A DNA stretch of 64,000 nucleotides from CAZMNY01 sp964567745 (GTDB taxonomy: Bacteria; Planctomycetota; Planctomycetia; Pirellulales; Pirellulaceae). A model generated the notes under the pieces. That model worked only from the letters and a program-made list of their open reading frames with translations. It was not told where the DNA came from and did no database searches. Numbering within the stretch: the first letter of the stretch is position 1; every line of letters starts with the position of its first letter. The stretch spans positions 23,041 through 87,040 of the forward strand of contig CAZMNY010000037.1 of NCBI GenBank assembly GCA_964567745.1, read 5' to 3'. A program made the translations under genes and the position numbers. Shown one piece after another: positions 18,215 to 26,095 of the stretch.

Positions 18215-20248
18215 ATGCCAGATTCGAAGGAAGTCGGTAAGAAGGAAGAGAGGAAGTGGCGGGCGAATTACACAACCGCCGCAATGGAAGCGATTCTACA
18301 AAGCAAGGCCAAGCCAAAGTCGGCTGACGAGGCCTATTTGGTCGTTCGAATGGGCGCGCAGTGGCACGACGTTTTGCAGCTTCTTCCCGGCGCTGTGTCG
18401 ACACTTGGGCGAGACGAGAACAATCAAATCGTCTTGGACGACGATCGCTGCAGCCGTTGGCATTGCGAAGTCTTCTTTCAAGGCGAATGTTGGGTTGTAC
18501 GAGACCGCGACAGCCGAAACGGAACGCGCGTGGCAGGCCGCCTTGTCGACGGCGATCGAGGACTGATCGAAGGCGATGTCATTCGGATTGGCCGCAGCGA
18601 GATTCTCTTCACCTATGACATCTCGCAGCGACTCAATTTGTCCGAGGCCCAAGACTATTCGACGGAAGACGAAGGCGGCGGCGACAGCGAACAGAAGATT
18701 CTCAAGCGCTCCGCCAATTCCAAATTACTCAGCCAACCCCAAACCGATCAGGGCATTCGTGCGGCCTTCGCGAATCTGTACGACATGGTCGTCCAGATTG
18801 TGTCGGCCCAGACAATCCAAGAGCTTTCCAACCGAGTCCTCGATGGCGTCTTACCGGCGACGGGAGCCGACATTGGTGCGGTGTTGCTCTTTCCTCCCGA
18901 GAGCGAGTCGCAAGATAGCCCGGATGACTTGAGGATCGCCGCCTACCGAGCTCCGGACAAAACTCCCTATCAGAAAGTCTCGCATGGTCTGTCGAGCATC
19001 GCGCTGCGTGAGAACGAAGCGGTCTTGGCGCTCGACGTCGACGCCAACTCGGACGAATTCGGATCGCTCCAAGCCATGGACGCTCAAAGCGTCATTTGCG
19101 CGCCGCTGAGGCACGAAGGCGGTGTGCTCGGTTTGATCCATCTCTATTCTCTCCGCGGTCGACAGCTCGACGCCGACGCTCTGGAATTCGCACTCGCGGT
19201 CGCCGACCAAACGGCCGCGACGTTGTGCAACCTCAATCAGCGAGAAGCGCTCGCCGTCGGTTTGGAAGAGGCGTGGGATCGCAATCGCTCGCTTCAGCGT
19301 CAACTGGAATTCGAATCGGACTTGGTCGGCATCAGCAACGGCATGCAAGAATTGCGTCGTACGATTGGGCGAGTTGCTCGATCGGACGCGTCCGTCTTGA
19401 TTCGAGGTGAGAGCGGAGTCGGCAAGGAGCTCGTCGCGCGAGCGGTTCATTTCAACAGCCCGCGAAGCGAGAAGCGTTTGGTGTGCCTCAATTGCGCGGC
19501 GCTCTCCGAATCGCTATTGGAGAGCGAGTTGTTTGGGCACGAGAAAGGTGCCTTCACCGGCGCGACGGATCGCTCGATGGGAAAGTTCGAACAGGCGCAC
19601 GAAGGGACTCTGTTCTTGGATGAGGTGGGCGAAATGCCGCTCGCCATCCAGGCCAAGTTCTTGCGCGTCCTCGAGGGGCACCCGTTCGAACGCGTTGGCG
19701 GCAGCGCATCCATTGAGGTCGACGTTCGAGTGGTTTCGGCGACTAACCGCAATTTGGAAGAGGCCGTTCGCGCCGGCGAGTTTCGCAGCGACCTCTTCTA
19801 TCGACTGCAGATACTCGAGGTTGCGATTCCCAGTTTAAGGGAGCGACGAGACGATATCGCATTGCTTGCCGACCATTTTCTCATTCGCTCATGTGAACGG
19901 CTGGGAACCGCCAAGATGCACCTGGCTCCGGAAGCACAGCATCGTCTCACAAACTATGACTGGCCCGGCAATATTCGCGAGCTCAGAAACGTCATCGAGC
20001 GAACCGTCGTGTTAAACGATGGCGCGGAGATCAAGGCTGAGAATATTCAAATTGGTCAAAACGCGGTGGGCGAGTCTGATTCCGTCGAGTTGTTTCAACC
20101 GACAACGCTCGAAGAACTTGAACGGCGATATATCAAACGAACTCTCGAATGGACCGGTTGGAAGAAGCGAGAATCGGCGCGGATCCTCGGCATCAATCGC
20201 TCGACACTCGACCGCAAACTCGAACGTTACGGCATCAGCCCCGACTAA
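18215..20248 (+). CDS. FHA-GAF-AAA+ sigma54-dependent transcriptional activator
   Basis: A 677-residue enhancer-binding protein. In order: an FHA domain (about residues 55-130; TLGRDENNQIVLDDDRCSRW, then NGTRV), a GAF sensor (190-345), a sigma54-interaction AAA+ domain (370-600) with Walker A GESGVGKE, the sigma54-contacting loop GAFTGA, Walker B LFLDEVGEM and sensor DWPGNIRELRN, and a Fis-type helix-turn-helix at the end (SARILGINRSTLDRKLERYG). FHA domains bind phosphothreonine, so activity probably follows a Ser/Thr kinase. It activates promoters that need RpoN; targets are unknown. No kinase gene adjoins it. Confidence 0.92.
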   Translation: MPDSKEVGKKEERKWRANYTTAAMEAILQSKAKPKSADEAYLVVRMGAQWHDVLQLLPGAVSTLGRDENNQIVLDDDRCSRWHCEVFFQGECWVVRDRDSRNGTRVAGRLVDGDRGLIEGDVIRIGRSEILFTYDISQRLNLSEAQDYSTEDEGGGDSEQKILKRSANSKLLSQPQTDQGIRAAFANLYDMVVQIVSAQTIQELSNRVLDGVLPATGADIGAVLLFPPESESQDSPDDLRIAAYRAPDKTPYQKVSHGLSSIALRENEAVLALDVDANSDEFGSLQAMDAQSVICAPLRHEGGVLGLIHLYSLRGRQLDADALEFALAVADQTAATLCNLNQREALAVGLEEAWDRNRSLQRQLEFESDLVGISNGMQELRRTIGRVARSDASVLIRGESGVGKELVARAVHFNSPRSEKRLVCLNCAALSESLLESELFGHEKGAFTGATDRSMGKFEQAHEGTLFLDEVGEMPLAIQAKFLRVLEGHPFERVGGSASIEVDVRVVSATNRNLEEAVRAGEFRSDLFYRLQILEVAIPSLRERRDDIALLADHFLIRSCERLGTAKMHLAPEAQHRLTNYDWPGNIRELRNVIERTVVLNDGAEIKAENIQIGQNAVGESDSVELFQPTTLEELERRYIKRTLEWTGWKKRESARILGINRSTLDRKLERYGISPD

Positions 20249-20347
20249 CTCGCGCCCGCTACCCTGTTGATCCTGCCAAGCCAATCCGTGCGAAGAAGTT
20301 CGGACGAATTCGACAGGATTTACATGATGGAAGAAAAGGGAACCGGC

Positions 20348-21628
20348 CTATTGCTGTCGCATGCCGTGTTTGTCCGCGAAATTCAAATACTGTTCCCAGT
20401 CGTAGGCCGTGACGTTGTGTTTGCCGGACCGAATGTGATATCCGAGGTGATCTGAGACCGGATGATTGACTTCCGGCATCTTGCTCGCGCCCAGCCCACC
20501 GACGCCAAGCAGTTCGTAGACTTTCGCTGCGTGGTGGAGGGAGAGGAATTCGCCTCGCGGGTCGGCCCAGCGATCTTCGACCGCGCTGGCGACGTAGACA
20601 GGTCTCGGCGCTGAGAGCGCGATCAACATGTGCTGATCGATTGGCAGCTTATCTTCGTTGTCGTTGTACTTGAGGAAATTGTCGTTGAACCAATGCGGAA
20701 ACGATGTGTTGATGCGTTTGACTGTTTCGCCAAAGCGTCGCCGGCTGAGGGCGGCCCCGCCACACCCAGAGTTGTTCGAAATGACGATTGCGAATCGCTT
20801 GTCTTGAGCGCCTGCCCAGAGGGAAGTCTTTCCAAGTCGCGAATGGCCGATGACTGCGATGTGCTTGGAGTCGACGTCGGCGTCGGTCTCGAGATAATCG
20901 ACAGCTCGCGAGAGGCCCCAGGCCCAGGCCGCGATCGAACCCCACTCGTCAGCCGCCGGCTTATTTTGGCCATCGCGAAAATGCAGCGGGTGCACTCCGT
21001 TCTGAAATTCATCGTGATAATCGGGATCGATGTCGCCGTAATAGATGACGCCGAGCCCATATCCGCGATCAATGATCTTCTCCACCTGCCAGCGGCTTGA
21101 GCTTGTGCCGCGCCCTTTGGCTGCGGCTTGATGCTCGTCGCTGTGCGCAGTTTTTCGCACCCACGATTTTGTAATGCGAATCGCCGCGTCCGCGTGCACC
21201 GTGTGATTTCCCTGAAAATTCAAACCGAGAAACATCGGACTCGGACCCTTGTTGGCCGTCGGCAAGTAGAGCAGCAATTCCATTTGCGGACCGTTTGGCT
21301 TGTCGGAAAACGCAATCTGAAGCTGTTTGCGAATTGCCTTGCCGCCCAGAGCGGAACGATCTTGCTCAAGTTGCTTGACGACAATCTTTCCCGGAGCCGG
21401 ACTCTTGCCGAACATATGAGTCTCAAAGAGTTCGAGAATCTCGCCACGGCGTTTGCCGCGCCACGCGGCGGCCACCGAAACTTTGGCGCCATCATTATCG
21501 ACAAGCAGCTTCGGCAGCTCGAATGCCGGAACCTTCGATTCGTCGTAGTTGTAGCCTTTCGGCTGGGCGAGAGCTGGCGCTGCGACAACGCTCGTGACGA
21601 TAAACAGGGCCGTAAGAACTCGGATCAT
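20348..21628 (-). CDS. Exported CE15-type glucuronoyl esterase-like hydrolase
   Basis: A 426-residue alpha/beta hydrolase with a signal peptide (MIRVLTALFIVTSVVAAPALA). The nucleophile elbow VIGHSRLGKTSLWAGAQDKR is the G-x-S-R-x-G-K form typical of CE15 4-O-methyl-glucuronoyl methylesterases, and a late histidine region (NHPVSDHLGYH) fits the triad. CE15 enzymes cut ester links between lignin and glucuronoxylan; planctomycetes often carry them for complex-polysaccharide use. The exact substrate is not certain. The ATG at 21628 is preferred for its signal peptide over an open frame to 21715. Confidence 0.82.
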   Translation of the reverse strand: MIRVLTALFIVTSVVAAPALAQPKGYNYDESKVPAFELPKLLVDNDGAKVSVAAAWRGKRRGEILELFETHMFGKSPAPGKIVVKQLEQDRSALGGKAIRKQLQIAFSDKPNGPQMELLLYLPTANKGPSPMFLGLNFQGNHTVHADAAIRITKSWVRKTAHSDEHQAAAKGRGTSSSRWQVEKIIDRGYGLGVIYYGDIDPDYHDEFQNGVHPLHFRDGQNKPAADEWGSIAAWAWGLSRAVDYLETDADVDSKHIAVIGHSRLGKTSLWAGAQDKRFAIVISNNSGCGGAALSRRRFGETVKRINTSFPHWFNDNFLKYNDNEDKLPIDQHMLIALSAPRPVYVASAVEDRWADPRGEFLSLHHAAKVYELLGVGGLGASKMPEVNHPVSDHLGYHIRSGKHNVTAYDWEQYLNFADKHGMRQQ

Positions 21629-22112
21629 GGTGGTCGACCATTGGGGGAGGGAGAGTTTTGCTCCGTCGGCGACGGGGGTGGATCCGCATTGTCCGCGATT
21701 GACGAGCAATTGCAAGTTTGCCGCGGGCGACCGGAGTCTTTTCGAGTATCAACAGGTATTCGCAGAGACCGCGGCCCACTTTTCCGTTTAACCCGTTGCC
21801 GAAGTGCCAAGAAACAATGACAAGTCCTCGCCGCTGCTGGCGCCATCCTGTAAGCCAACTCGGCTGGCTGGTCAAGGAACCGCATTCATGCCGTTGCCTC
21901 CTGCGTTAAGCGGCCTCGTCCTCGGCACACGGGTTAAACGAGTATTCTTGCTAGGACATGACTCGACAATAGAAAATGCCGTAGCGAGTTCTTGTCTCGA
22001 TCTGTCGATTGGCAATAAATGAAATGCTCAGCTCGCCCACGATGCGCCGAAATAATGACAAGTTCAATAACAAGTTCAATAACAAGTTCCATGCCTACTA
22101 CCGGATGACTCA
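21629..22112. other. Divergent intergenic region
   Basis: About 480 bases between the CE15 gene and the SecD-like gene. It contains the 12-bp direct repeat listed separately; no gene is evident. Confidence 0.45.
22058..22090 (+). repeat. 12-bp direct repeat, 2.75 copies
   Basis: ACAAGTTCAATA occurs twice in tandem followed by ACAAGTTCC, ending 22 bases before the SecD-like start, in its probable leader. Confidence 0.85.
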
Positions 22113-23093
22113 ATGCGAATTCTCTTTTCATTCGCGGCCGTGATCACATGCCTCGCTCTGTTTGTCGGCTGCACGCAAAAGCCAAGCATGAAAAAGTCGC
22201 GCGGCACCGGCCTGATCTACTCCCTATCCGACGAGGTCGACTCCAAAATCGCGGACTTCGCGTCGAGCAAAATGACTTCGGCGATTCTCTCACGGCTCGA
22301 CCCGGATCGCCGCTATGGAATCGAAGTTGCCATCGTGGTCAATTCAAAGATTCAGGTTTCCGTGCCCAACGACGGACTTCCGCTCGGGCGAGCAAAGCAG
22401 CTGCTGAAACTCAACGGCAATCTCGAATTCTTGATTGCCGCGAATGCTCGAGATCATGCCGAGCTAATCAAGACCGCTCGAGCATCCAAGGAACGAGTCG
22501 TCACGTTGCAGGGATAGATCATTGGGCGCTGGATTGCGGCTGCTCGTGGGAAGAGCACGGCCGAGGCGTTTGGGGGTAGCATCGACAACGACATTTTGCG
22601 CAACGGAGAAACTGGCAAGCCGTTTGAGCTCAAGCCGCCGCATCTCAAAGAAGTCCGAGCCGATTCGACCAAACTGCTGAGCATCCTCAAAAGTCTTGGC
22701 GTCACGCAACTGGAATTGTTGATGGTAGTTGACCCAAGCGGCAGCAACTCTTCCGGCAAGCATCTCGCTTCGGTCCGTCTGGCAGACGACGGCGCCGGGC
22801 GTCCAGCGATTGCCTTCGACACGAATGACGAAGGCGCACGTGTGCTGAGAAAAATGACGAGCGACAACCTTCCCTCCAACGATGGAACAAGCCGCCATCT
22901 GGCGATAATGCTCGACAATCAAGTCATGACTCTTCCCCGCGTTCTCGCCACAATATCGCTTCGGGGCATGATTTCGGGCAACTACAGTAAAGAGGAAGCG
23001 CAGCTTATCGTCGACGTATTGCGAACCGGTCCGCTTCCGTTCAAACTCAAGGCCGAACCCGATACCGAGATTGTTGTCGCCCCCAAGCCGTAG
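22113..23093 (+). pseudogene. SecD-like lipoprotein interrupted by one in-frame amber codon
   Basis: A frame of 326 codons broken only by TAG at 22515-22517. The first part has a lipoprotein leader (CLALFVGC at the lipobox) and a SecD-periplasmic-like block (LEFLIAANARDHAELI). The frame continues without shift through IIGRWIAAARGK to a clear SecD P1-head block (GRPAIAFDTNDEGARVL, HLAIMLDNQVMTLP, MISGNYSKEEAQLIVDVLR). In SecD these two blocks form one periplasmic domain that helps pull proteins through the Sec channel; here the transmembrane part is absent. A single nonsense change, a sequencing error or stop readthrough would all explain it. The conserved second half argues for a recent event. 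Confidence 0.75.
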
Positions 23094-23165
23094 GCTTTCT
23101 AGCGAGTCGCTGCGGGAACAATTGGGCGACCTGCACCGAGAACGACCAGCACGGAGAACGTCGAG

Positions 23166-24428
23166 ATGATTAATCGTCGTGAGTTTATCGGCGCGAGTGC
23201 CGCAACGTTAACAGCCGCCTCGCTCGGAAAGGCGAACGCCGCCGCCCCAAGAAAACGTCTGGCTGTGGTTACGACCGAGTGGCGATTTCACTCTCATGCG
23301 TGGCACATGGCTGAACGGTTCTTGGTTGGATATCCGCACAATGGAAAATGGCGCGAGCCCAAACTTGAAGTGGTTTCAGCCTACGTCGATCAGAAACCGA
23401 AGAGCGACCTTAGCCGATCACGGGCTAAGGAATTTGGTTTTACGATCTACGACTCAATTGCCGAGTCGCTGCGGTGCGGCGGCAAAGAACTGGCCGTCGA
23501 CGCGGTGCTCGTCATTGGCGAACACGGCGATTACCCTCGCAATGAAATCGGGCAGAAGAAATATCCTCGCTACGAATTCTTCAGCCAAGTTGTCGATGTC
23601 TTTCGCAAGGATGGGCGAGTCGTGCCCATGTTCAACGATAAACATCTCTCTTGGAATTGGGCTTGGGCCAGAGAGATGGCCGACACGGCTCGAGAAATGA
23701 AGATCCCCTATCTGGCGGGATCATCGCTACCGGTCACTTGGCGAATGCCAGCCATCGAAATGCCGCACGGCACCGAACTCGATGAAGTCATGTGCCTGGC
23801 GATGGGCGGCGTCGATAGTTATGACTTTCATGCCTTGGAAGTGATTCAATGCATGGCGGAACGTCGCAAGGGCGGCGAGACAGGCGTCGCTTGGGTCGAG
23901 TCGCTGCGCGGACCTGCTGTGTGGGATGCTATGGATCGACCAGGTTTCGATCAAGGAGGTTGGAGCCCGAAGTTGTTCGAAGCCTGCCTTTGCCGGACTC
24001 AGACGTTAGCTCAGCCCGAAACGTTTAGCCATCGACACCCGACAAGCGAACAGATTAAGGAATTCGTTAAAGACCCGGTCGTCTATCGATTCCAATATCG
24101 AGACGGGACTCGCGGAGTGATGATGCTGATGAACGGCTTGGTGAAAGACTTCACGTTTGCTGGTCAATTGAAAGGACGAGACGAGCCGCTATCGACTTTG
24201 TTCTATTTGCCGCCTACGCCCAACGTTACCTATTCCGCCAGCCTGATGTCGAACGCCGAAGAGCTGTTTCTCACGGGACGCGCTCCGTACCCAGTCGATC
24301 GTACGCTGTTAACGAGCGGAGTGCTGGAGGCCGGCGTCAGATCACTTGCCAAAGGCGAGCGAGTCGCTACGCCGCATCTCGATGTGACCTACACAGCGCC
24401 GAAACGCTCAACGTTCGCTCGTCGATGA
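23166..24428 (+). CDS. Tat-exported hypothetical protein conserved in planctomycetes
   Basis: A 420-residue protein with a Tat signal (INRREFIGASAATLTAASLG, cleavage near ANA). The mature part has two alpha/beta-like halves (LAVVTTEWRFHSHAWHMAERF; DAVLVIGEHGDYPRNEIGQ) and many conserved Trp/His residues (DKHLSWNWAWAREMADTA). I associate this layout with a planctomycete family of unknown function and cannot assign an activity. GGAGAACGTCGAG precedes the ATG. It lies 72 nt after the SecD-like frame and before a bidirectional terminator. Confidence 0.75.
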   Translation: MINRREFIGASAATLTAASLGKANAAAPRKRLAVVTTEWRFHSHAWHMAERFLVGYPHNGKWREPKLEVVSAYVDQKPKSDLSRSRAKEFGFTIYDSIAESLRCGGKELAVDAVLVIGEHGDYPRNEIGQKKYPRYEFFSQVVDVFRKDGRVVPMFNDKHLSWNWAWAREMADTAREMKIPYLAGSSLPVTWRMPAIEMPHGTELDEVMCLAMGGVDSYDFHALEVIQCMAERRKGGETGVAWVESLRGPAVWDAMDRPGFDQGGWSPKLFEACLCRTQTLAQPETFSHRHPTSEQIKEFVKDPVVYRFQYRDGTRGVMMLMNGLVKDFTFAGQLKGRDEPLSTLFYLPPTPNVTYSASLMSNAEELFLTGRAPYPVDRTLLTSGVLEAGVRSLAKGERVATPHLDVTYTAPKRSTFARR

Positions 24429-24477
24429 AATATGCGGAGGCCTCAGGTGCCGCAGTTCATCGGCAAAACTTGGGTTC

Positions 24478-24532
24478 GTGAGTCTTGACGTGCAGCTCGC
24501 GTTGCCCCTTCGGGACAACGAACGCGACTCAC
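24478..24532 (+). other. Long imperfect hairpin after the Tat-exported protein gene
   Basis: Outer arms GTGAGTC/GACTCAC and inner arms CGCGTTG/CAACG...CG enclose GCCCCTTCGGGAC. It lies 50 bases after a stop codon. It may be a 3' stabilising or REP-like element; it lacks a following T run. Confidence 0.45.
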
Positions 24533-24616
24533 TCACGGTGTAATACGCTGTACGATCGCGGCGTTCAGCCTTAGACGCTTCATTCTGGTTACTTCGCCTT
24601 GCGGCGGTAAACAAGA

Positions 24617-24654
24617 AAAGCCGCTGCATTCAAATGAACGCAGCGGCTTTAATT
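24617..24654. terminator. Bidirectional intrinsic terminator
   Basis: AAAGCCGCTGC and GCAGCGGCTTT form an 11-bp perfect stem around a 12-nt loop, with a T-rich flank on both strands. It sits between the convergent ends of the Tat-exported protein gene and the peroxiredoxin gene. Confidence 0.85.
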
Positions 24655-24676
24655 TGGTTGACCGTGTCGAGTCGAG

Positions 24677-25231
24677 CTACGATTTCTTCTTTTTGGTCTT
24701 CGACTTCTTCTCGGCGACTCCGAGTTGTTTGAGACGCGCGGCCATGTCTTTTCCGTGCGTGCCGGCTTTTACTTTCTTGTCGATGTAGAGAATCTTGCCG
24801 TCCTTCCCGATGTAGAACGTCCATCGTTGGGGGAACGACCTTTTTGCGCTGACGACTCCGTACGCCTTTGCCGCTTTGCCGCTAGGGTCGCTCAGAATAG
24901 AGTAGTCAAGCTCGAGGGACTTGGCGAATTTCGTGTTCAATTCGACCGTATCGCAGCTGGCCGTGAAATAGGCCACTTCGAATTTCCTCAACGCGTCGCC
25001 GCTCTCACGGAGCGACTGGCATTGCTTCGTTCAGCCACCGGTGAACGCTTTGGGATACCAAGCGACGACCACCGCCGACTTGCCTTTGAATTCGGACAAC
25101 TTGTGAGTCTTGCCGTCGCTGCCCTTCAGTTCGAATTCGGGCGCAACGTCGCCCTTCTTTAATTCCGCTTGAACGACCGCGGCGCCAAGAATGGCGAACG
25201 CCGCGACCGAGGAACACAACAACTTCATCAT
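24677..25231 (-). CDS. Exported peroxiredoxin with in-frame UGA at the peroxidatic site (probable selenoprotein)
   Basis: 184 codons if UGA (25033-25031, codon 67) is read as selenocysteine. An AAGGAG site sets the start at 25231; MMKLLCSSVAAFAILGAAVV is a signal peptide. Thioredoxin-fold landmarks run straight through the UGA: LKKGDVAPEFELKGSDGK, VVVAWYPKAFTGG-[UGA]-TKQCQSLRESGDALRKF, then YGVVSAKRSFPQRWTFYIGK. In AhpC/BCP relatives the residue at the UGA is the peroxidatic Cys (FTxGCT), and Cys71 fits a resolving residue. A SECIS-like hairpin follows. The role would be reduction of peroxides outside the cytoplasm. Without selenium machinery it would end as a 66-residue fragment. Confidence 0.85.
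24995..25016 (-). promoter_or_regulatory. Candidate bacterial SECIS hairpin in the peroxiredoxin gene
   Basis: Minus-strand GTCGCTC pairs with GAGCGGCGAC (3-nt bulge) around loop CGTGA. The loop begins 22 nt after the UGA and has G in its second position, matching bacterial SECIS rules (16-37 nt spacing, G in the first two loop bases). Confidence 0.6.
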
Positions 25232-25778
25232 CAGAACGGACTCCTTAGGTGATTGGGCTTTCAATAGCTGCCGTTATGCGTTTCGAAACGCGGCGAGTTT
25301 CGTTGCAACAAGATCGTCGCCGGCGAGATGAGCCTAGGATATCAGGCGGGAGGGCCTAAGTCGAAGAAATTCAGACCGAGCCACACAACGCGGGTAGCGA
25401 ATTTTCGACGCTACTGGCTTGCCGAAGCATGATGGCGATTTGGCGGCGAAGCTGATCCCGCTACGCCAACCACCGTCACGTCCAGACCCAATCAAGCTTG
25501 CCTCGTGCTGGTGAATCAGGTTGAAAAGCTAAGGTGCCAATGTGCCGCGTTGCCCGATGTAACGATTGCCATTCGTCTCTTCGTCGATTTTCGTGCTTTT
25601 CGCGGCTCGTGTTTTCTCGTCAGAGGGAGTTGGCCGCAAGGAACACGAAAAGGCACGAAAAAAGAAAGTCGTATGGCGAAGGCTTCTCGAAATAAATCGT
25701 AATCCGCGTCGGACGCCATCGTGTGTTGGTCTGAGCCGTTCTAATGCGCCCCCGCGATCGTATGTCTTCAACATAGTC
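25232..25778. other. Intergenic region with a long inverted repeat
   Basis: About 545 bases between the peroxiredoxin start and the flagellin-like gene. No gene seen; the right half holds the inverted repeat listed separately. Confidence 0.5.
25583..25668. repeat. Intergenic inverted repeat with TTTTCGTGC arms
   Basis: The left arm TTTTCGTGCTTTTCGCGG...CGTGTTTT faces the right arm AACACGAAAAGGCACGAAAA across about 35 bases. A related arrangement lies at 47738-47815. It looks like a dispersed repeat family rather than a gene. Confidence 0.5.
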
Positions 25779-26075
25779 TTACGCGAATTCGTCCAAAGGT
25801 CGTCGATTCGCCGAGGCATCGACATCGACGATGATGTGCCCATGAGCGTCGTAAGCTACTTCGGAAAAGCGGAGCGGATCGCGATCTACTTGCTCAGCAA
25901 CTGGCTCCGTCGTTGGCTGTTTGCCCGTATTGATCTTCAAGCCGGTGCTGAGCCGCTCAAGCGACGTTTCGAGCGCCGAATTTACTCGTTTCAAATTCTG
26001 GCCGGTGAGTTCTGTGAGATTGGAGATATTCGTATTGGTGCGAATGCTCGATTTCTTTTTCTTCTCGTCCGACAT
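25779..26075 (-). CDS. Mini-protein resembling the flagellin N-terminal D0 region
   Basis: A 98-residue protein. After a basic start (MSDEKKKKSS), residues about 10-52 (RTNTNISNLTEL, then VNSALETSLERLSTGLKINT) follow the flagellin N-terminal D0/D1 helix, the part that carries the type III export signal and coiled-coil polymer contact. The match stops at GKQPTTEP, where flagellins continue with DDPAG, and a 45-residue unrelated tail follows. GGAAGGA precedes the ATG. It starts 20 nt after the FlhA-C-like gene, so the two are almost certainly co-transcribed. It is too short to form a filament alone; it could be an export-apparatus ligand or a relic. Confidence 0.7.
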   Translation of the reverse strand: MSDEKKKKSSIRTNTNISNLTELTGQNLKRVNSALETSLERLSTGLKINTGKQPTTEPVAEQVDRDPLRFSEVAYDAHGHIIVDVDASANRRPLDEFA

Positions 26076-26095
26076 GGGTTGAGTCCTTCCTGGTC

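Noticed and set aside
22515..22517. Reading the SecD-like TAG as a recoded amino acid (pyrrolysine)
   Set aside because: Pyrrolysine is confined to methylamine enzymes and a few lineages; nothing here supports it. A nonsense mutation is simpler.
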